Positions 8,912 to 23,738 of a DNA stretch of 64,000 nucleotides are shown piece by piece. The stretch's first letter is position 1; the number at the start of each line of letters is the position of its first letter. The stretch comes from Pseudomonadota bacterium. GTDB taxonomy: Bacteria > Pseudomonadota > Gammaproteobacteria > Burkholderiales > SG8-39. The position numbers and the translations under genes were made by a program. Location: the NCBI GenBank assembly GCA_021811085.1, contig JAJZPQ010000010.1:1-64000 (forward strand), in the 5' to 3' direction. The notes under the pieces are model-generated. The model was not told the origin of the DNA. It searched no databases and worked only from the letters and a program-made list of their open reading frames with translations.

Positions 8912-11097
8912 TCAGCCGCCCGCCGCGGCAGACGGCCGCAGCGCCGCGAGCAAGCGTGCGAGTTCGGCGAAACCTGCATCCTCCGGCCAGCGCTCCAGTG
9001 CGAGCGGCAGTTTGCGCCGCCAATTCGGATGCTCGCTGGTGGTGCCGGGGAGATTCATCTGCTCGCGCATGCCGAGCACGTCCTCGGGTTGCACCACCAG
9101 CACGCACGCGCTGGAGCGGGCGAGGAAGGCGTGTATCTGCAGCATAAATGCGTGCGTCATCTGCGGCAAGGATGCGGGATCCGCGCTCGCGCCCTCGGGC
9201 AGGAGGCCTTCTTGCTCAAGCGCCCGCAGCAGCCGCGCACGGTCATGCACGCGCGCCCCCACCTGCGCCTGGTGCACTTCCTCGCTCGGATACAGCCCGA
9301 GTTCCTGGCGCAGCAGCAGGTCGCGCCCTTCCCAGTAGGCGGCGAGTGTGGGCAGGTCGTGCGTAGCAGCCGTGACCAGGGCGTTCGCAGGGTAATCGGC
9401 CGGACGCTTGAACTCACCCGACTGCTGGCGTTCGAACAGCAGCACGCGATAGGACAGCGCGCCGACGCGCGCAAGCGTCGCGCGGACTTCGTCCGGCACG
9501 GTACCGAGGTCCTCGCCGATGACCATGCAACGGTTGCGATGACTCTCCAGTGCGACGATGCCGACCAGATCCTCGAACGGATAGCGCACATAGCCGCCGT
9601 CGCGCGGTTCGCCGCCCTGCGGCACCCAGAACAGCCGCGCCAGCGCCATCACATGGTCTATGCGCAATGCGCCCGCGTGGCGCATGTTGGCGCGCAGCGT
9701 AGCGACGAAAGGCGCATAGGCCGCGGCGCGCAGGCGCTCGGGCGCAAGCGGCGGCAGCCCCCAGTCCTGGCCGCGCAGATTGAAATCGTCCGGCGGTGCG
9801 CCTACGCTCGCCGCTATCGCGTACAAATCCTGGTTGGCCCAGGCTTCCGCGCCGCCGCGGTCCACCGATACTGCGAGGTCCTGGTACAAGCCCACGCCCA
9901 GGCCCAGCTCCGCGGCTTGCCGCCCTACTGCGGCAAGCTGCAGTTCGGCCTGCCATTGCAGATATTCGTAGAACTCGATGCGTTCGGCGTGTGCCGCGGC
10001 AAAGCGCGCTACCTCGGGTGAGGCGGGATCGCGGTAAGCCCCGGGCCAGGCGGGCCAGCCCCAGACCTGCGCGTCATCGCCGTGAAAATGCTCCTGCAGT
10101 GCCTCGAACAGCCCCTGCTGCCTGAGCGCCGGCGCATGCGCATGCTGGTAGGCGCGAAAGTCCTGCGCGCGCGGCGTGCCGCGGGCCAGGTGCTGCTCGC
10201 GAAAATGCGTATAGCACAGCGCAAGCAGCGGCAGCTTGACCGCGGCGACGCCCGCGTAGTCCACCAACTCGGCCTCGCGCAGCGCCTGCAGCCGCGACTG
10301 AAACTCGGGCGCATCCGTCCGCGCACGCGCCTGCGCGCACTCGCCGAAATCGGCAACAGCCTCGACGTCCAGATACAGCACATTGACGAAGCAGCGCGAC
10401 GAAGGGCTGTAAGGACTCGCATGCTCCGGGTTGTGCGGGTACAGCGCATGCAGCGGATTGACGCCGACGATGTCCGCGCCGCGCGCGCCCCATTGCGCCA
10501 GCAGCGCGGCCAGATCGGTGAAATCGCCCATGCCCCAATTGCGCTCGGAGCGCACCGCGTAGAGTTGCACCGCCGCGCCCCACACGCGGCCGCCGTGTTC
10601 GACCGCCGGCGGCCGGTAGCAGCGTGCAGGGACGACGACGAAGCTCGTTTCGCCGAGCAGTTTGCCCTCGCGCAGCAGCGCGAACCGGTGGTAGCCGCAG
10701 GGCGCGGCGGCCTGCAGCGAGGCCTCGCGCCGCGCGCTCCCGGCGCTGTTCGCACCAGCGCGCTCGAACACGCCTTCGTGGCAGGCGCCGCCCTCCTCGA
10801 TCAGACGCCAGGCGATCGGCTCGTTCGCATCGGCAGCGGCAAGATTCAGGCTCAGGGCCCACGGCGCCGCCTCTTCCCGCACCACGATCACGGGCGGGAG
10901 CACATCCTGCAGGCGCTCGGATTCGGCCTCCCTGATCGCAGTTTCGACTTCCTGCGCCGTGCGCGCATGCACGCCCAGAGCCCCGAGCAGCGCGATGTAG
11001 CTGGCGTCGGACAGCGCGTGGCGCTGGCCCCAGATGTCGTAATAATCGGGAGTGATGGCGTGCATAGCGCCGAGGCGCTCGAGGGCCTCGCGCTCGT

Positions 11098-11101
<4 letters not shown>
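8912..11101 (-). CDS. malQ: 4-alpha-glucanotransferase (amylomaltase)
   Basis: [86 protein letters not shown]. Confidence 0.95.
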
Positions 11102-13236
<2,135 letters not shown>

Positions 13237-13293
13237 GCTCGATGCCTTTAACAGAAAGCGCGTGCGCAAGCCGCGCCGAACTGAAGGTGCCGC

Positions 13294-13977
13294 CTAATTG
13301 GGGTCATCCTTGCCCTGCTTCGGCCACCAGCGATCGATCACCGCCGCTGCCGCGTCCTTCCCGCCCAGGCCGAACGCGAGCGCGAGCGCGAATACCACGC
13401 CGGCCAGGATGATGAGGAAGCTCTGCCGGATAATGTCGCCGCCCACATTCACCTGGTCGAGCGCGATCAGCACGACGAAAGTCATGATCGCATACTGCGC
13501 CAGCTTGCCCAGGACGTCGGCATCCTGCAGATCGACGTTTTTGCAGTAGGTGACCACGGCGTTGCCGACGAAGCGCGCGAAGTACGCGCCGAAAGCCAGG
13601 ATCAGAAGCGCCACGATGACCTTGGGTACGAATAATACGATCTCACCCAGCAACCCGGTGATATAGGTCAGCCCCAGGCTGTTGAAACCGATGATCAGCG
13701 CGGTCAGAATGACCAGCCAATAGATGAGCAGCCCGAGGATGTGGGTGGTATCGGTCTGGATTCCGCCCTGATGCAGGAATCCGTCCATGCCGGCGCGCTC
13801 GGTGAGGACGTTGAAATTGATCGCGCGCAGGCCTTTGACGATCGCGAACATCGCGACTTTCGCCAGCAACCAGCCTAGCAGCAGCACGCCGAGCGCCAGC
13901 GCGAGCTTGGGCAGGAATCCGGCGATCTGAAGCAGGAACGCCTGCACCGGTTGGAGCATGATGTCGACTTTTTCCAT
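13294..13977 (-). CDS. Integral membrane protein, mechanosensitive-channel-like (TM-helix repeat type)
   Basis: Several hydrophobic segments (LALALGVLLLGWLLAKVAMFAIV, ILGLLIYWLVILTALIIGFNSLGL, IVLFVPKVIVALLILAFGAYFARFVGNAVVTY), closing ALAFGLGGKDAAAAVIDRWWPK; start MEKVDIMLQPVQAFL at 13977. Confidence 0.7.
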   Translation of the reverse strand: MEKVDIMLQPVQAFLLQIAGFLPKLALALGVLLLGWLLAKVAMFAIVKGLRAINFNVLTERAGMDGFLHQGGIQTDTTHILGLLIYWLVILTALIIGFNSLGLTYITGLLGEIVLFVPKVIVALLILAFGAYFARFVGNAVVTYCKNVDLQDADVLGKLAQYAIMTFVVLIALDQVNVGGDIIRQSFLIILAGVVFALALAFGLGGKDAAAAVIDRWWPKQGKDDPN

Positions 13978-14011
13978 ATCAGCCTCCTTGTGACTGTATC
14001 GCGTTATCCGT

Positions 14012-17000
14012 TCAGGCCTGCGGTACGAACCCGCACAACTCGAGCACGCCCTGCAGCGGAACCTGGATCCAGGCCGGGCGATTGCCAAGTTCGTAGCGCA
14101 ATTCGTACAGCGCCCGCTCCAGTTCGAACAGCCCGATCAGACTCTGCGCCTGCGCTAAAGATCGGTACAGTCCGCCGTCGCGCGCAGCCTCGTCATAGGC
14201 GCGCAGGAACGTCTCGCGCGCTTCGCGCTCCCAGCTGCGTGCGAGCGGCGCAACGCGCGCCCGCTCGGCATCGCTGTGTGTGTCGCGCAGCACCGCGCTC
14301 CAGCGCGCGTAATCGAAGGAGCGCAACATGCCGGCGACATCGCTCAGGGGCGAGTGTTTGAGGCGGCGTTCGTGCAGCGGCCGCGCCGGCTCGCCCTCGA
14401 AATCCATGATGACGAAATCGTTGCTGCTCACGAGAACCTGCCCCAAGTGATAGTCGCCATGGCAGCGGGTCTTGAGCATCGCGCCCGCCGGCAGCGTGCA
14501 GGCTTCGATGCGCGCGAACAGCCGCTGCCGCGCATCGAGCAGCGCGCGTGCGTTCGCCAGCGCGGATGCATCGAGCTGGCCCGAGTGCTGCTCCAGCAGC
14601 GCGAGCGTGCCGAGCGCGTCCTCGCGCGCGCGCTGCTTCCACGCCGCGAGGTCGTCCGGCCCGACCGGCTCCGGGTCGAACGCCGGGTTGCCCGTGCGCT
14701 GCGCCAGCGCGCGGTGCAGCTCCGCGGTGCGCGTCCCCAGCGTATGCACCAGCGACAGGTAGGCGCCGTGCAGATCGGGAGGCGGCTCGCCGGCTGCGGC
14801 GAGCCGGCTCTCGAAGCAGCGCGCGAGATAGTCCTGCGTATAGGACCAGCCGTCGCCCTGGTTCGCGACATAGCCCTGCAGCAGCGCCAGGCCGCTGGCC
14901 GTGCCGTCTGCAGCGACATACTCGATCGTGCCCGCCACCGGCACGCAATTGGCAAAGTGCGCGACCTCGGTCAGAAAGCGCCCCAGCTCGAACTCCGGAT
15001 TCACGCCGACCCGCAGCCGACGGTAGCCCTTGAGGAACAGGCGCTCGCCCAGCGCCACCACGGTATTGCTGCCCTGGAATTTCGGGCGGCTGATCGGCAG
15101 CTTCGCCACTGCGCCGCCGGCGAGGCCGGGATAGGCGGCAGTCGAAGTGAAGCGCAGCCTGCCCTGGGCGCAGGGGATCTCGCCGCCGGAACCTATCGCC
15201 TCCACCAGCGCGCGGCAGAACGCTTCGTCGGCGAACGCATCGGCGAGCACCCCTACCTGGGACTGCTGGCGCACCCGCGCCAGCGTCGCAGCCGCGAGGC
15301 TGCGCGCGGGATCCTCGTCGCCAGCCTCCCAGGCGAGCGCGAGCGGCAGAAAATATGAGCTCGGAGCGGATGCCGTCTCGACCTGCAGCAGCGTCACCAG
15401 CCAGGCAGTCTGGCGCGGGCGCCACAGCACCCAGTCGCCGATCGCTGCGCGCTTGAGCGGCTCGCCCTTGCCCGCGTACCAGCGCTGCGAAGCCAGGTAG
15501 CGCGGCAGCACTTCGGTCTCGAGCTGCGCGCGCAGCTTCTCCGCCATGCGAATGCGCCACGGCACCACGCGCTCGCGGAAAAAACTGGTCCAGCCGTCGA
15601 ACAGCACCAGCACCGGCCTGTCCTCGGCTGCGACGCGCCCCTGGTGCCAGGGCGGCACCTCGACATCGGTGGCGAGGCGGAACCAGTAAAATCCGCAGGC
15701 GGGCAGCGTAAGCAGATAAGGCAATTCACCCACCGGCGGGAATGCCGTGCGCCCCATCATTTCCAGCGGCACACGGCCGCGATAGCGCGCGAGGTCCAGC
15801 TCCACCGGCTGCGCAGTGCGGCCGAGGTTGGCGACGCACAGAATGGTTTCCTCGCCGTACTCGCGCAGGTAGGCGAGAATCTTGCGGTTGCCCGGATTGA
15901 GGAAGGACAGCTTGCCGCGGCCGAACGCCTTGCTGCTCTTGCGCACCGCCAGCATGCGCCGCATCCAGTTGAGCAGCGACGAGGGTTCGCGCGTCTGCGC
16001 CTCCACGTTGACCGCCTCGTAGCCGTACACCGCATCCATGATCGGCGGCAGGTACAGCCGCTGCGGGTCGGCGCGCGAGAAGCCCGCATTGCGGTCCGGG
16101 CTCCACTGCATCGGCGTGCGCACGCCGTTGCGGTCGCCGAGGAAAATGTTGTCGCCCATGCCGATCTCGTCGCCGTAATAGATGATCGGCGAACCCGGCA
16201 TCGACAGCAGCAGGCTGTTCATGAGCTTGATGCGGTCACGGTCGTTCTCCATCAGCGGCGCGAGCCGGCGGCGGATGCCGAGATTGATGCGCGCACGCGG
16301 GTCGGCCGCGTACATGCGGTACATGTAGTCGCGCTCCTTGCTCGTCACCATCTCCAGCGTGAGCTCGTCGTGGTTGCGCAGGAAGATCGCCCACTGGCAA
16401 TTCTCCGGGATGTCCGGCGTCTGCTGCATGATCTCCACCACCGGATGCCGGTCCTCCTGCGCGATCGCCATGTAGATGCGCGGCATCAGCGGAAAGTGAT
16501 AGGCCATGTGGCACTCGTCGCCGTCGCCGAAATACTCGCGCACGTCCTCGGGCCACTGGTTGGCCTCCGCCAGCAGCAGGCGGTTGCGGTAATGCGCATC
16601 GACCAGCGCGCGGATTTCGCGGATGACCGCGTGCGTCTCGGGCAGGTTCTCGTTGCTGGTGCCCTCGCGCTCGACCAGGTACGGAATCGCGTCGAGGCGG
16701 AACCCGTCCACGCCCATGTCGAGCCAGAAGCGCATGATGCGGAACACCGTCTTCAGCACCTTCGGATTGTCGAAATTGAGATCCGGCTGGTGGCTGAAGA
16801 AGCGGTGCCAGTAGTACGCCTTGGCCACCGGGTCCCAGGTCCAGTTGGATACCTCGGTGTCGGTGAAGATGATGCGCGTGTTGTCGTATTTCTTGTCGCT
16901 GTCGCTCCAGACGTAGAAATCGCGCTTGGAGGATCCCGGCGGCGCGCGGCGCGCGGCCTGAAACCAGGGATGCTGGTCCGAGGTGTGGTTCAGCACCAGC

Positions 17001-17380
17001 TCGGTGATTACGCGCAGTCCGCGACGGTGCGCCTCGCGCACCAGCGTGCGCAGGTCGCTGCGCGTGCCGAATTGCGGGTGCACGTTGTGATAATCGGCGA
17101 CGTCGTAACCGTCGTCCTTCATCGGCGAAGGATAGAACGGCAGCAGCCAGATCGCGTTGACGCCGAGGTCGCGCACGTAGTCCAGCTTTTCGATCAGCCC
17201 GCGGAAATCGCCCAGGCCGTCGTCGTTGGAGTCGAAGAACGCCTTGACGTGCAACTGGTAGATGACGGCGTCCTTGTACCAGTGCGCCTCGTCCTGCGCG
17301 CCCGCGACGGCATCGGCCTGCCGGCCTTCAGCGTGGGAGAGGTCCGCCGGCCTGTCCATTGCCGGCTCAGCCATGCGCAT
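14012..17380 (-). CDS. treS: Maltose alpha-D-glucosyltransferase (trehalose synthase) fused to maltokinase
   Basis: N-terminal GH13 TreS ([55 protein letters not shown]); C-terminal kinase part ([53 protein letters not shown]). Confidence 0.95.
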   Translation of the reverse strand: MRMAEPAMDRPADLSHAEGRQADAVAGAQDEAHWYKDAVIYQLHVKAFFDSNDDGLGDFRGLIEKLDYVRDLGVNAIWLLPFYPSPMKDDGYDVADYHNVHPQFGTRSDLRTLVREAHRRGLRVITELVLNHTSDQHPWFQAARRAPPGSSKRDFYVWSDSDKKYDNTRIIFTDTEVSNWTWDPVAKAYYWHRFFSHQPDLNFDNPKVLKTVFRIMRFWLDMGVDGFRLDAIPYLVEREGTSNENLPETHAVIREIRALVDAHYRNRLLLAEANQWPEDVREYFGDGDECHMAYHFPLMPRIYMAIAQEDRHPVVEIMQQTPDIPENCQWAIFLRNHDELTLEMVTSKERDYMYRMYAADPRARINLGIRRRLAPLMENDRDRIKLMNSLLLSMPGSPIIYYGDEIGMGDNIFLGDRNGVRTPMQWSPDRNAGFSRADPQRLYLPPIMDAVYGYEAVNVEAQTREPSSLLNWMRRMLAVRKSSKAFGRGKLSFLNPGNRKILAYLREYGEETILCVANLGRTAQPVELDLARYRGRVPLEMMGRTAFPPVGELPYLLTLPACGFYWFRLATDVEVPPWHQGRVAAEDRPVLVLFDGWTSFFRERVVPWRIRMAEKLRAQLETEVLPRYLASQRWYAGKGEPLKRAAIGDWVLWRPRQTAWLVTLLQVETASAPSSYFLPLALAWEAGDEDPARSLAAATLARVRQQSQVGVLADAFADEAFCRALVEAIGSGGEIPCAQGRLRFTSTAAYPGLAGGAVAKLPISRPKFQGSNTVVALGERLFLKGYRRLRVGVNPEFELGRFLTEVAHFANCVPVAGTIEYVAADGTASGLALLQGYVANQGDGWSYTQDYLARCFESRLAAAGEPPPDLHGAYLSLVHTLGTRTAELHRALAQRTGNPAFDPEPVGPDDLAAWKQRAREDALGTLALLEQHSGQLDASALANARALLDARQRLFARIEACTLPAGAMLKTRCHGDYHLGQVLVSSNDFVIMDFEGEPARPLHERRLKHSPLSDVAGMLRSFDYARWSAVLRDTHSDAERARVAPLARSWEREARETFLRAYDEAARDGGLYRSLAQAQSLIGLFELERALYELRYELGNRPAWIQVPLQGVLELCGFVPQA

Positions 17381-19265
17381 CCGCGTATTTGAACATCAGC
17401 ACGGCAAGCGGCGGCAGCGTGATCGCAAGCGAATGAAAGCGCCCGTGCGCCGCGACCGGCGCCGCCACCACGCCGCCGAGATTGCCCATGCCGCTGCCGC
17501 CGTAGAGCGTGGCGTCGCTGTTCGCCAGCTCGCGCCAATAGCCGCCGCCGGGGACGCCGACGACGTAGTTCAGGCGCGGCACGGGGGTGAAGTTGCACAC
17601 GACCAGCAGCGGCGCGCTGCCGTCGCGCGGCCGACGCAGGAAGCTGAGCACGCTCTGCTCGCTGTCGTTGCAGTCCACCCATTCGAAACCGGACTGCTCG
17701 AAGTCGTTCTGGTACAGCGCGGGCTCGGCGCGGTAAAGGCGGTTGAGGTCGGCCACCCAGCGCCGCAGCCCTTCATGCTCGGGGTACTGCAGCACGTGCC
17801 ACTCCAGGCTTTCCTCGTGCGCCCATTCGCGCCGTTGCCCGAATTCGCCGCCCATGAACAGCAGTTTCTTGCCCGGATGCCCCCACAGATAGCCGTAGAG
17901 CAGGCGCATATTCGCAAATTGGCGCCAGGAATCGCCCGGCATCTTGCCGATGAGCGCGCCCTTGCCGTGCACCACTTCGTCGTGGGACAGCGGCAGCACG
18001 AAATTTTCGTAGAACGCATACCAGATCGAGAACGTGAGCTGGTCGTGGTGATACTTGCGGTGCACCGGATCCTGGCTCAGGTACTTGAGCGTGTCGTGCA
18101 TCCAGCCCATGTTCCATTTGAGGCCGAAACCGAGGCCGCCCAGATAGACCGGCCGCGACACCATCGGCCAGGAGGTGGATTCCTCGGCGATCATCTGCAC
18201 GTCGGGATGCTCGCGATAGACCGCCTGATTCAGCAGGCGCAGAAACTCGACCGCGTCGATGTTTTCCCTGCCGCCATAGCGGTTCGGCACCCACTCGCCT
18301 TCCTTGCGCGCATAGTCGAGGTAAAGCATGGAGGCCACCGCGTCCACGCGCAGGCCGTCCACGTGATAGCGGTCGAGCCAGAACAGCGCGCTCGAAACGA
18401 GGAATCCGCGCACCTCGTTGCGGCCGTAGTTGAATATCTGGCTGGTCCATTCCGGGTGGTATCCCTGCCTCGGATCGGCATGCTCGTACAGGCAGGTCCC
18501 GTCGAAGTAGGCCAGGCCGTGTTCGTCGCCCGGAAAATGCGAAGGCACCCAGTCGAGGATGACGCCGATGCCGTGCTGGTGCAGCATATCCACCAGATAC
18601 ATGAAATCCTGCGGCGTGCCGTAGCGCGCGGTCGGAGCGAAATAGCCCGTGGTCTGGTAACCCCAGGAGCCGTAGAACGGGTGCTCGGTGATCGGCATCA
18701 GCTCCACATGCGTGAAGCCCATTGCGTTAAGGTAGTCGGCCAGCGGCTGCGCGATCTCGCGGTAGCTCAGGGGCCGGTTGCCCTCGGCGGGCACACGCCG
18801 CCACGAACCCAGGTGCATTTCGTAGATCGACATCGGCGCATCGAGCGCATTGGCGCCGCGCCGCGCAGCCATCCACGCTGCATCGCCCCAGGCGTAGGCG
18901 AGATCCCAGGCGCGCGAGGCGGTGCGCGGCGGCGCCTCGGCGAGGAAGGCGAACGGATCGGCCTTGTCCACGCGGTAGCCGCCGACCCGGGACTCGATGC
19001 GATACTTGTACGCCTGCCCCCGCACCACGCCGGGTACGAACCCTTCCCAGATGCCCGACCCGTCCGCGCGCGCCTGCAGCGGATGCGGACCTGCATCCCA
19101 GCCGTTCCAGTCGCCGATCGCGGCGACGCGCTCGGCATTGGGCGCCCACAGCGCAAATTGCGCGCCGGCAGCGCCGTCACGCTCGCCCAGATGGCAGCCA
19201 AGCTTACCGTAGAGCCGGGCGTGCGTGCCTTCCTTGAACAGATAGATGTCGTGTTCGGTCAACAA
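17367..19265 (-). CDS. glgB: 1,4-alpha-glucan branching enzyme
   Basis: [94 protein letters not shown]. Confidence 0.97.
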   Translation of the reverse strand: MLTEHDIYLFKEGTHARLYGKLGCHLGERDGAAGAQFALWAPNAERVAAIGDWNGWDAGPHPLQARADGSGIWEGFVPGVVRGQAYKYRIESRVGGYRVDKADPFAFLAEAPPRTASRAWDLAYAWGDAAWMAARRGANALDAPMSIYEMHLGSWRRVPAEGNRPLSYREIAQPLADYLNAMGFTHVELMPITEHPFYGSWGYQTTGYFAPTARYGTPQDFMYLVDMLHQHGIGVILDWVPSHFPGDEHGLAYFDGTCLYEHADPRQGYHPEWTSQIFNYGRNEVRGFLVSSALFWLDRYHVDGLRVDAVASMLYLDYARKEGEWVPNRYGGRENIDAVEFLRLLNQAVYREHPDVQMIAEESTSWPMVSRPVYLGGLGFGLKWNMGWMHDTLKYLSQDPVHRKYHHDQLTFSIWYAFYENFVLPLSHDEVVHGKGALIGKMPGDSWRQFANMRLLYGYLWGHPGKKLLFMGGEFGQRREWAHEESLEWHVLQYPEHEGLRRWVADLNRLYRAEPALYQNDFEQSGFEWVDCNDSEQSVLSFLRRPRDGSAPLLVVCNFTPVPRLNYVVGVPGGGYWRELANSDATLYGGSGMGNLGGVVAAPVAAHGRFHSLAITLPPLAVLMFKYADAHG

Positions 19266-19348
19266 GATGTTCTTCCTCTCTGACCACCATTCGCGCCGCG
19301 GGGCCGCGCGCGCATTCGAACAAGCTACTGCGAGAATCCCGGGGCCGG

Positions 19349-19696
19349 CTATCCTGCGTGCGCCTTGCGGCTGTCTGCCGGCGCCTCGGCGCGCTCGTTC
19401 ATGCCGTAGTCGCGCAGCACGCTCGCGACGCGCAGTCGGTAATCGGCAAACACGCCGTTGCGGCCGCGCGCCTGCGCCTGACGGTGGCCCTCGAACTGGC
19501 GCCAGCGCTGCACCGCCGCCTCGTCGCGCCAGTACGACAGCGACAGTATCTTGCCTTCATTGCTCAGGCTGGCAAAGCGCTCGATCGAGATGAAGCCGTC
19601 CTGTTTCTCCAGTTCGGGCCGCAGCGCCGCCGCGAGGTCCAGGTATTCCTGTTTGCGTCCGGGCGCGGGAATTACTTCGAAAATGATGGCGATCAT
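19349..19696 (-). CDS. Antibiotic biosynthesis monooxygenase (ABM)-fold protein
   Basis: [66 protein letters not shown], typical ABM signature. Confidence 0.8.
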   Translation of the reverse strand: MIAIIFEVIPAPGRKQEYLDLAAALRPELEKQDGFISIERFASLSNEGKILSLSYWRDEAAVQRWRQFEGHRQAQARGRNGVFADYRLRVASVLRDYGMNERAEAPADSRKAHAG

Positions 19697-19736
19697 GCGG
19701 ATACCTAAATTGTTGAGAGAATTGTTGAGGGCGATG

Positions 19737-20909
19737 TCAGGGCCGCAGCTTGGCGTCGGCGCTGGCGCGATAATGCCGGTTCGCCTCCTCGGGCCTGCCG
19801 ATGCGGTCGAACAGCTGCGCCAGCGCGACGTGCGCGCTGCGGCTGGCTTGTTCGGACAGACTGGCCTCGAGGTAACTCTGCGCCTTGCCCCAGAGTTCCT
19901 GCGCCAGGCACAGGCGCCCCAGCGTCAGCAGCAGTGCGCGCTCGCGCGGCCGCGATTTCAACCATTTCTCGGCGCGCTCGATTTGCGCCAGGATGTCGCT
20001 GCCCGCGCATTCGCCGTAGAGCAGAATCAGTTCCTCGTTCCATTCGGCGTCCAGCGCCGCGGCGACGATCTCGTGCGCGCGGCGGCAGTCCCCGACGCCG
20101 ATGAACAGCTGCGCGGCAGTGCGTGCGACGCGCGCATCGAGCCGGTCTTCGGTGTGCTGCCAGCATGCCGCCAGACCGGCAGGATCCCGCGCTTGCTGGC
20201 GCAGCGCCTCGATCTGCGCGGTAAGGCGCAGTTGCGTCGCCGCCGCTTCACCCAGCACGCCGCGCTTGCCCAACGCAGCGGCCAGGCGCCGCACCTCGTC
20301 CCAGTGGCCCAGGCGCTGGTGCGCTTTCATCAGCATGCGCTGGGTGGCGATACGTTTCGGGCCGCTGGCGGAGAGTTCACGCAGCACCACCAGCGCTTCG
20401 TCGTAGCGCCGCTCGTCGAGCAGCAGGCTCGCCTGTACCGCCAGCCGCGCCTGACGCGCGCTCTTGTCCTCGCCGTCGGCGCGCGCAAGCCACTGGTCGC
20501 GCCGTTCGGGCTCGCGTAGTTCGCCCGCGGCGCGCGCGGCGATCAAGGCGCTCAAGGCCGGCGCCTGCCCGAGTTCGTAGGCTTCGCCCGCCGATTTCTC
20601 GGCGCGCGCGAAGCGCCCCTCGAACAGCGCCTGCAATGCGGCGAGCAGCGCCGCGCGCCCTTTCGCTTCGCGCCGGCGCAGGCGGAAATCGCGCACGTGC
20701 AGCGGCAGGCGCAGCGTATGCGCCACCAGGCGCAGCAGCAAATAGCCCAGCGTAAAGCCGGCGAGCCCGAGCAGGATGGCAAAATTGAGCGACAGTTCGG
20801 CGCGATACGGCGGGAAAACGAGAATCGCGTAGCCGTCATTCAGATGCGCGGCGAGCGACAAACCCACCGCCAGGCCGAATACCGCCAGCACCCACATCAG
20901 GCCGCGCAC
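19737..20909 (-). CDS. hemY: HemY-family TPR membrane protein
   Basis: Two N-terminal TM helices then TPR-like helices; last gene of hemC-hemD-hemX-hemY. Confidence 0.88.
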   Translation of the reverse strand: MRGLMWVLAVFGLAVGLSLAAHLNDGYAILVFPPYRAELSLNFAILLGLAGFTLGYLLLRLVAHTLRLPLHVRDFRLRRREAKGRAALLAALQALFEGRFARAEKSAGEAYELGQAPALSALIAARAAGELREPERRDQWLARADGEDKSARQARLAVQASLLLDERRYDEALVVLRELSASGPKRIATQRMLMKAHQRLGHWDEVRRLAAALGKRGVLGEAAATQLRLTAQIEALRQQARDPAGLAACWQHTEDRLDARVARTAAQLFIGVGDCRRAHEIVAAALDAEWNEELILLYGECAGSDILAQIERAEKWLKSRPRERALLLTLGRLCLAQELWGKAQSYLEASLSEQASRSAHVALAQLFDRIGRPEEANRHYRASADAKLRP

Positions 20910-20930
20910 CTTAGCTCCCGCCTGCCGCGC

Positions 20931-22001
20931 TCACCGCACCGCCTTTTCGCGCGACACCTTGAAATTGCGCACCGCCGCCAAGCTGTCGGCGATGCTCGGC
21001 AACTCGACGTTGATGCTGGTCGCCTCGAGCTGCTTCAGGTTGGTCAGCGCCGCAGCCGTGGTCTTGGCGTGGATATCGTAATAGCGCGTGATCCAGGCGC
21101 GCGCAGTCTCCAGGTCCGAGCGGAATCGCGCCGGGTCGCGCGCGAGCAGCGCCTGGCGCGCATCGAGCAGGCGCAACTGCAGATTCTGGCGCAGGAAATA
21201 GGACTGCGTCGGCGCCAACAGCGCGGCATCGGGCTGGTCCATGCTGCGGATGCGCACCAACTGTTTCATTTCGCCCCAAACCTCGGTGAGCACCCGCGTC
21301 CACAGGCCGCTCGCGCCCGTGGGCCCGGCGGGTTTCGGCACGGTCAGCGTGCGCTCGTCGAAATGCAGCGGCATCGCGTCGACGCCGGCAATCAGCTGAT
21401 CCAGGCGCAGCGCCATGCCGGTGACATCCAGACTGGGAGCGGCCTTGAGCCGTTCGATGTCGCGGTTGAGCACACGCCGCAGCGGAATGAACTGCGGCCG
21501 GTCCGAGCGCGCAAGGCGCCCCTCGGCGGTGCGCAGCGCCAGCAGCGCCGCCTGCACATTTCCGGCGAGCTGCAACTGCTGCGAAGCCACGGTGAGCATC
21601 TGCTCGATCTCGGCCAGCGCCCATTCGTCGTGGCTGCGCGAGAGTTCCTGGTACAAAGCCTCCAGCGCCACTTGCTGGCTCTGCGATTCGGCGATTTTGT
21701 TGTCGAGCACGCTCAGCTTGCCCTGGGCCTCGCGCGCCCCTTCCAGCGCCTGCTGCGCCAGCACGCGGCTTTCGTTCGCGGCGCGGTCGCTTGCGCGCAG
21801 GCGCTGCGCCAGCTCCTCGCGGATGCCGTCGATGCGGCTGCGGGTGTCGTACCACTGCCAGCAGACCACCGCAATCGCAGCGAGCAGCACCAGCATCAGC
21901 GGCACGCGCGAGTTCTTCGCCTGCGGCTCGCGGCCGCTGCGGCCGCTGGGCTCCTCCGGCTCTGCCGCCGGCTGGACGGGATCGGGATTGCTTTCGTTCA
22001 T
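20931..22001 (-). CDS. hemX: HemX-family protein (uroporphyrinogen-III C-methyltransferase-like)
   Basis: Single TM after a polar N-terminus (RVPLMLVLLAAIAVVCWQWYDTRSRI), SHDEWALAEIEQMLTVASQQLQLAGNVQAALLALRTAEGRL; start MNESNPDP at 22001. Confidence 0.9.
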   Translation of the reverse strand: MNESNPDPVQPAAEPEEPSGRSGREPQAKNSRVPLMLVLLAAIAVVCWQWYDTRSRIDGIREELAQRLRASDRAANESRVLAQQALEGAREAQGKLSVLDNKIAESQSQQVALEALYQELSRSHDEWALAEIEQMLTVASQQLQLAGNVQAALLALRTAEGRLARSDRPQFIPLRRVLNRDIERLKAAPSLDVTGMALRLDQLIAGVDAMPLHFDERTLTVPKPAGPTGASGLWTRVLTEVWGEMKQLVRIRSMDQPDAALLAPTQSYFLRQNLQLRLLDARQALLARDPARFRSDLETARAWITRYYDIHAKTTAAALTNLKQLEATSINVELPSIADSLAAVRNFKVSREKAVR

Positions 22002-22026
22002 GAACGTCGTACGAAGTCTACCAGTT

Positions 22027-22800
22027 TCACACTCTAGCAAAAAAAGCGACCAGACCCGCGACCAGGCCTTCGTCGCCCGGACCGGTGAGCACTACGGTCT
22101 GCACCTCCAGGGCGCGCGCCGCGGCGGCGATGCGCTCGTGCGGCGCGAACAGCGGCGTGCGCTGCAGACACTCGCGCCCGGCCTCGCCCAGCATCTCGTG
22201 CAGGTTGGCCAGGCCCTCGCTCGAGGTCACGGTGAACGCATCGAGCTCTTGCCGCGCACATCGGGCCAGCAGCGGCGCGGCATCGGTATTCGGCCGGCCG
22301 CGGCGGTAGCATTCGGCGTATTCGACCGCGGCGCCGCGCGCGACAAGCGTCTCGCCCAGCAGTTCGCGCCCGCCTTCGCCGCGGAAGATCACCACGCGCT
22401 TGCCCGCGAGCTGCTGCAGCTGCGGCAGCTCGAGCAGGCCCTCGCTGTCGAAGCGCTCGGCGGGCGCGATCACGTCGGCAAAGCCATGACGCTGCAGCTC
22501 GCGTTCGCTGCCGCGGCCCACGGTGGCCACGCGCAGCCCGTCGGGCCAGTCGCGCCGCGCGCGCACCAGCGCCAGCGCCTTGCTCACCGCATTGGCACTG
22601 ATGAAGATCGCCAGGTCGAAGCTTTCCAGCCGCGCTATCAGCGCGCGCAGCGCCGGCGTATCCCCGGCGTCGAAAATTTCCAACGCGGGGAACAGCAGCG
22701 GCTCGCCGCCGGCGGCGCGTATGAGCGCAGCCATATGCGCCGCCTGCCCGGCGGGCCGCGTCACCACGACGCGGCGCCCGACCAGCGCCGTCGAACTCAT
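22027..22800 (-). CDS. hemD: Uroporphyrinogen-III synthase
   Basis: [47 protein letters not shown]; overlaps hemC stop. Confidence 0.93.
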   Translation of the reverse strand: MSSTALVGRRVVVTRPAGQAAHMAALIRAAGGEPLLFPALEIFDAGDTPALRALIARLESFDLAIFISANAVSKALALVRARRDWPDGLRVATVGRGSERELQRHGFADVIAPAERFDSEGLLELPQLQQLAGKRVVIFRGEGGRELLGETLVARGAAVEYAECYRRGRPNTDAAPLLARCARQELDAFTVTSSEGLANLHEMLGEAGRECLQRTPLFAPHERIAAAARALEVQTVVLTGPGDEGLVAGLVAFFARV

Positions 22801-23723
22801 AGCAGGGCTGCGAGTATGCGGTCGGCGCCTTGCGCGCGCAGTTCGCCGGCCAGGCGCAAGCCCAGTTCCTCGGGCGACGCAGACGGTCCGGAAACCTCCG
22901 CCCTGACGATGCTGTTGCCGTCAGGACTCGCGACCAGTCCGCGCAGCTCCAGCGTCGATCCGCTTACGCCGGCATAGGCGGCCAGCGGCAGCTGGCAGCT
23001 GCCGCCGAGCGCCCGGCTAACCGCACGTTCGGCGCGTACTGCAAGTTCGGTGGCGCGATGATTGAGCGCGGCCAGGCTGGCGGCGATATCGCTGCGCTCG
23101 GCGCGATATTCGATCGCGAGCGCACCCTGCCCCGCCGCGGGCAGGCTCTGCTCCACCGTCAGCACGGAGCGGATGCGCGCGCCCAGCCCCAGCCGCTTCA
23201 GGCCGGCCGCGGCGAGAATGATCGCGTCGTGTTCGCCGCGGTCGAGCTTGGCGAGGCGAGTGTCGAGATTGCCGCGCAGGCTGTTCACCACCAGCTGCGG
23301 ATAGCGGCTGCGCAGCTGCGCCTCGCGCCTCAGGCTGGAGGTGCCGACCACCGCACCCGCAGGCAGGGCGTCCAGGGCGTCGAATTTGCCGGAGACGAAG
23401 GCGTCGCGCGGATCTTCGCGCTCGAGGATCGCGCCGAGAGCGAAGCCGGCGGGCAATTCCATCGGCACGTCTTTGGCCGAGTGCACGGCCAGATCGGCAC
23501 GGCCCTCAGCCAGCGCGAGTTCGAGCTCTTTCACGAATAAACCCTTGCCGCCGATCTTGGCGAGCGAGGTATCGAGGATTTCGTCGCCGCGCGTGGACAG
23601 CGCGAGCAGCTCCACGCTGCAACCCGGATATAATCCGCGCAGCCGGTCGCGCACATGCTCGGCCTGCCACAGCGCGAGGCGGCTTTGGCGCGTGGCGATG
23701 ATGATGCGATCTGGATGATTCAA
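22797..23723 (-). CDS. hemC: Porphobilinogen deaminase
   Basis: [81 protein letters not shown]. Confidence 0.98.
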   Translation of the reverse strand: MNHPDRIIIATRQSRLALWQAEHVRDRLRGLYPGCSVELLALSTRGDEILDTSLAKIGGKGLFVKELELALAEGRADLAVHSAKDVPMELPAGFALGAILEREDPRDAFVSGKFDALDALPAGAVVGTSSLRREAQLRSRYPQLVVNSLRGNLDTRLAKLDRGEHDAIILAAAGLKRLGLGARIRSVLTVEQSLPAAGQGALAIEYRAERSDIAASLAALNHRATELAVRAERAVSRALGGSCQLPLAAYAGVSGSTLELRGLVASPDGNSIVRAEVSGPSASPEELGLRLAGELRAQGADRILAALL

Positions 23724-23738
23724 GGCGGGAATTTCGCT

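Noticed and set aside
15644-19283. Long + strand ORFs (582 and 673 aa) antisense to treS and glgB
   Set aside because: Shadow ORFs typical of high GC; no recognisable domains and fully overlapped by strong CDSs.
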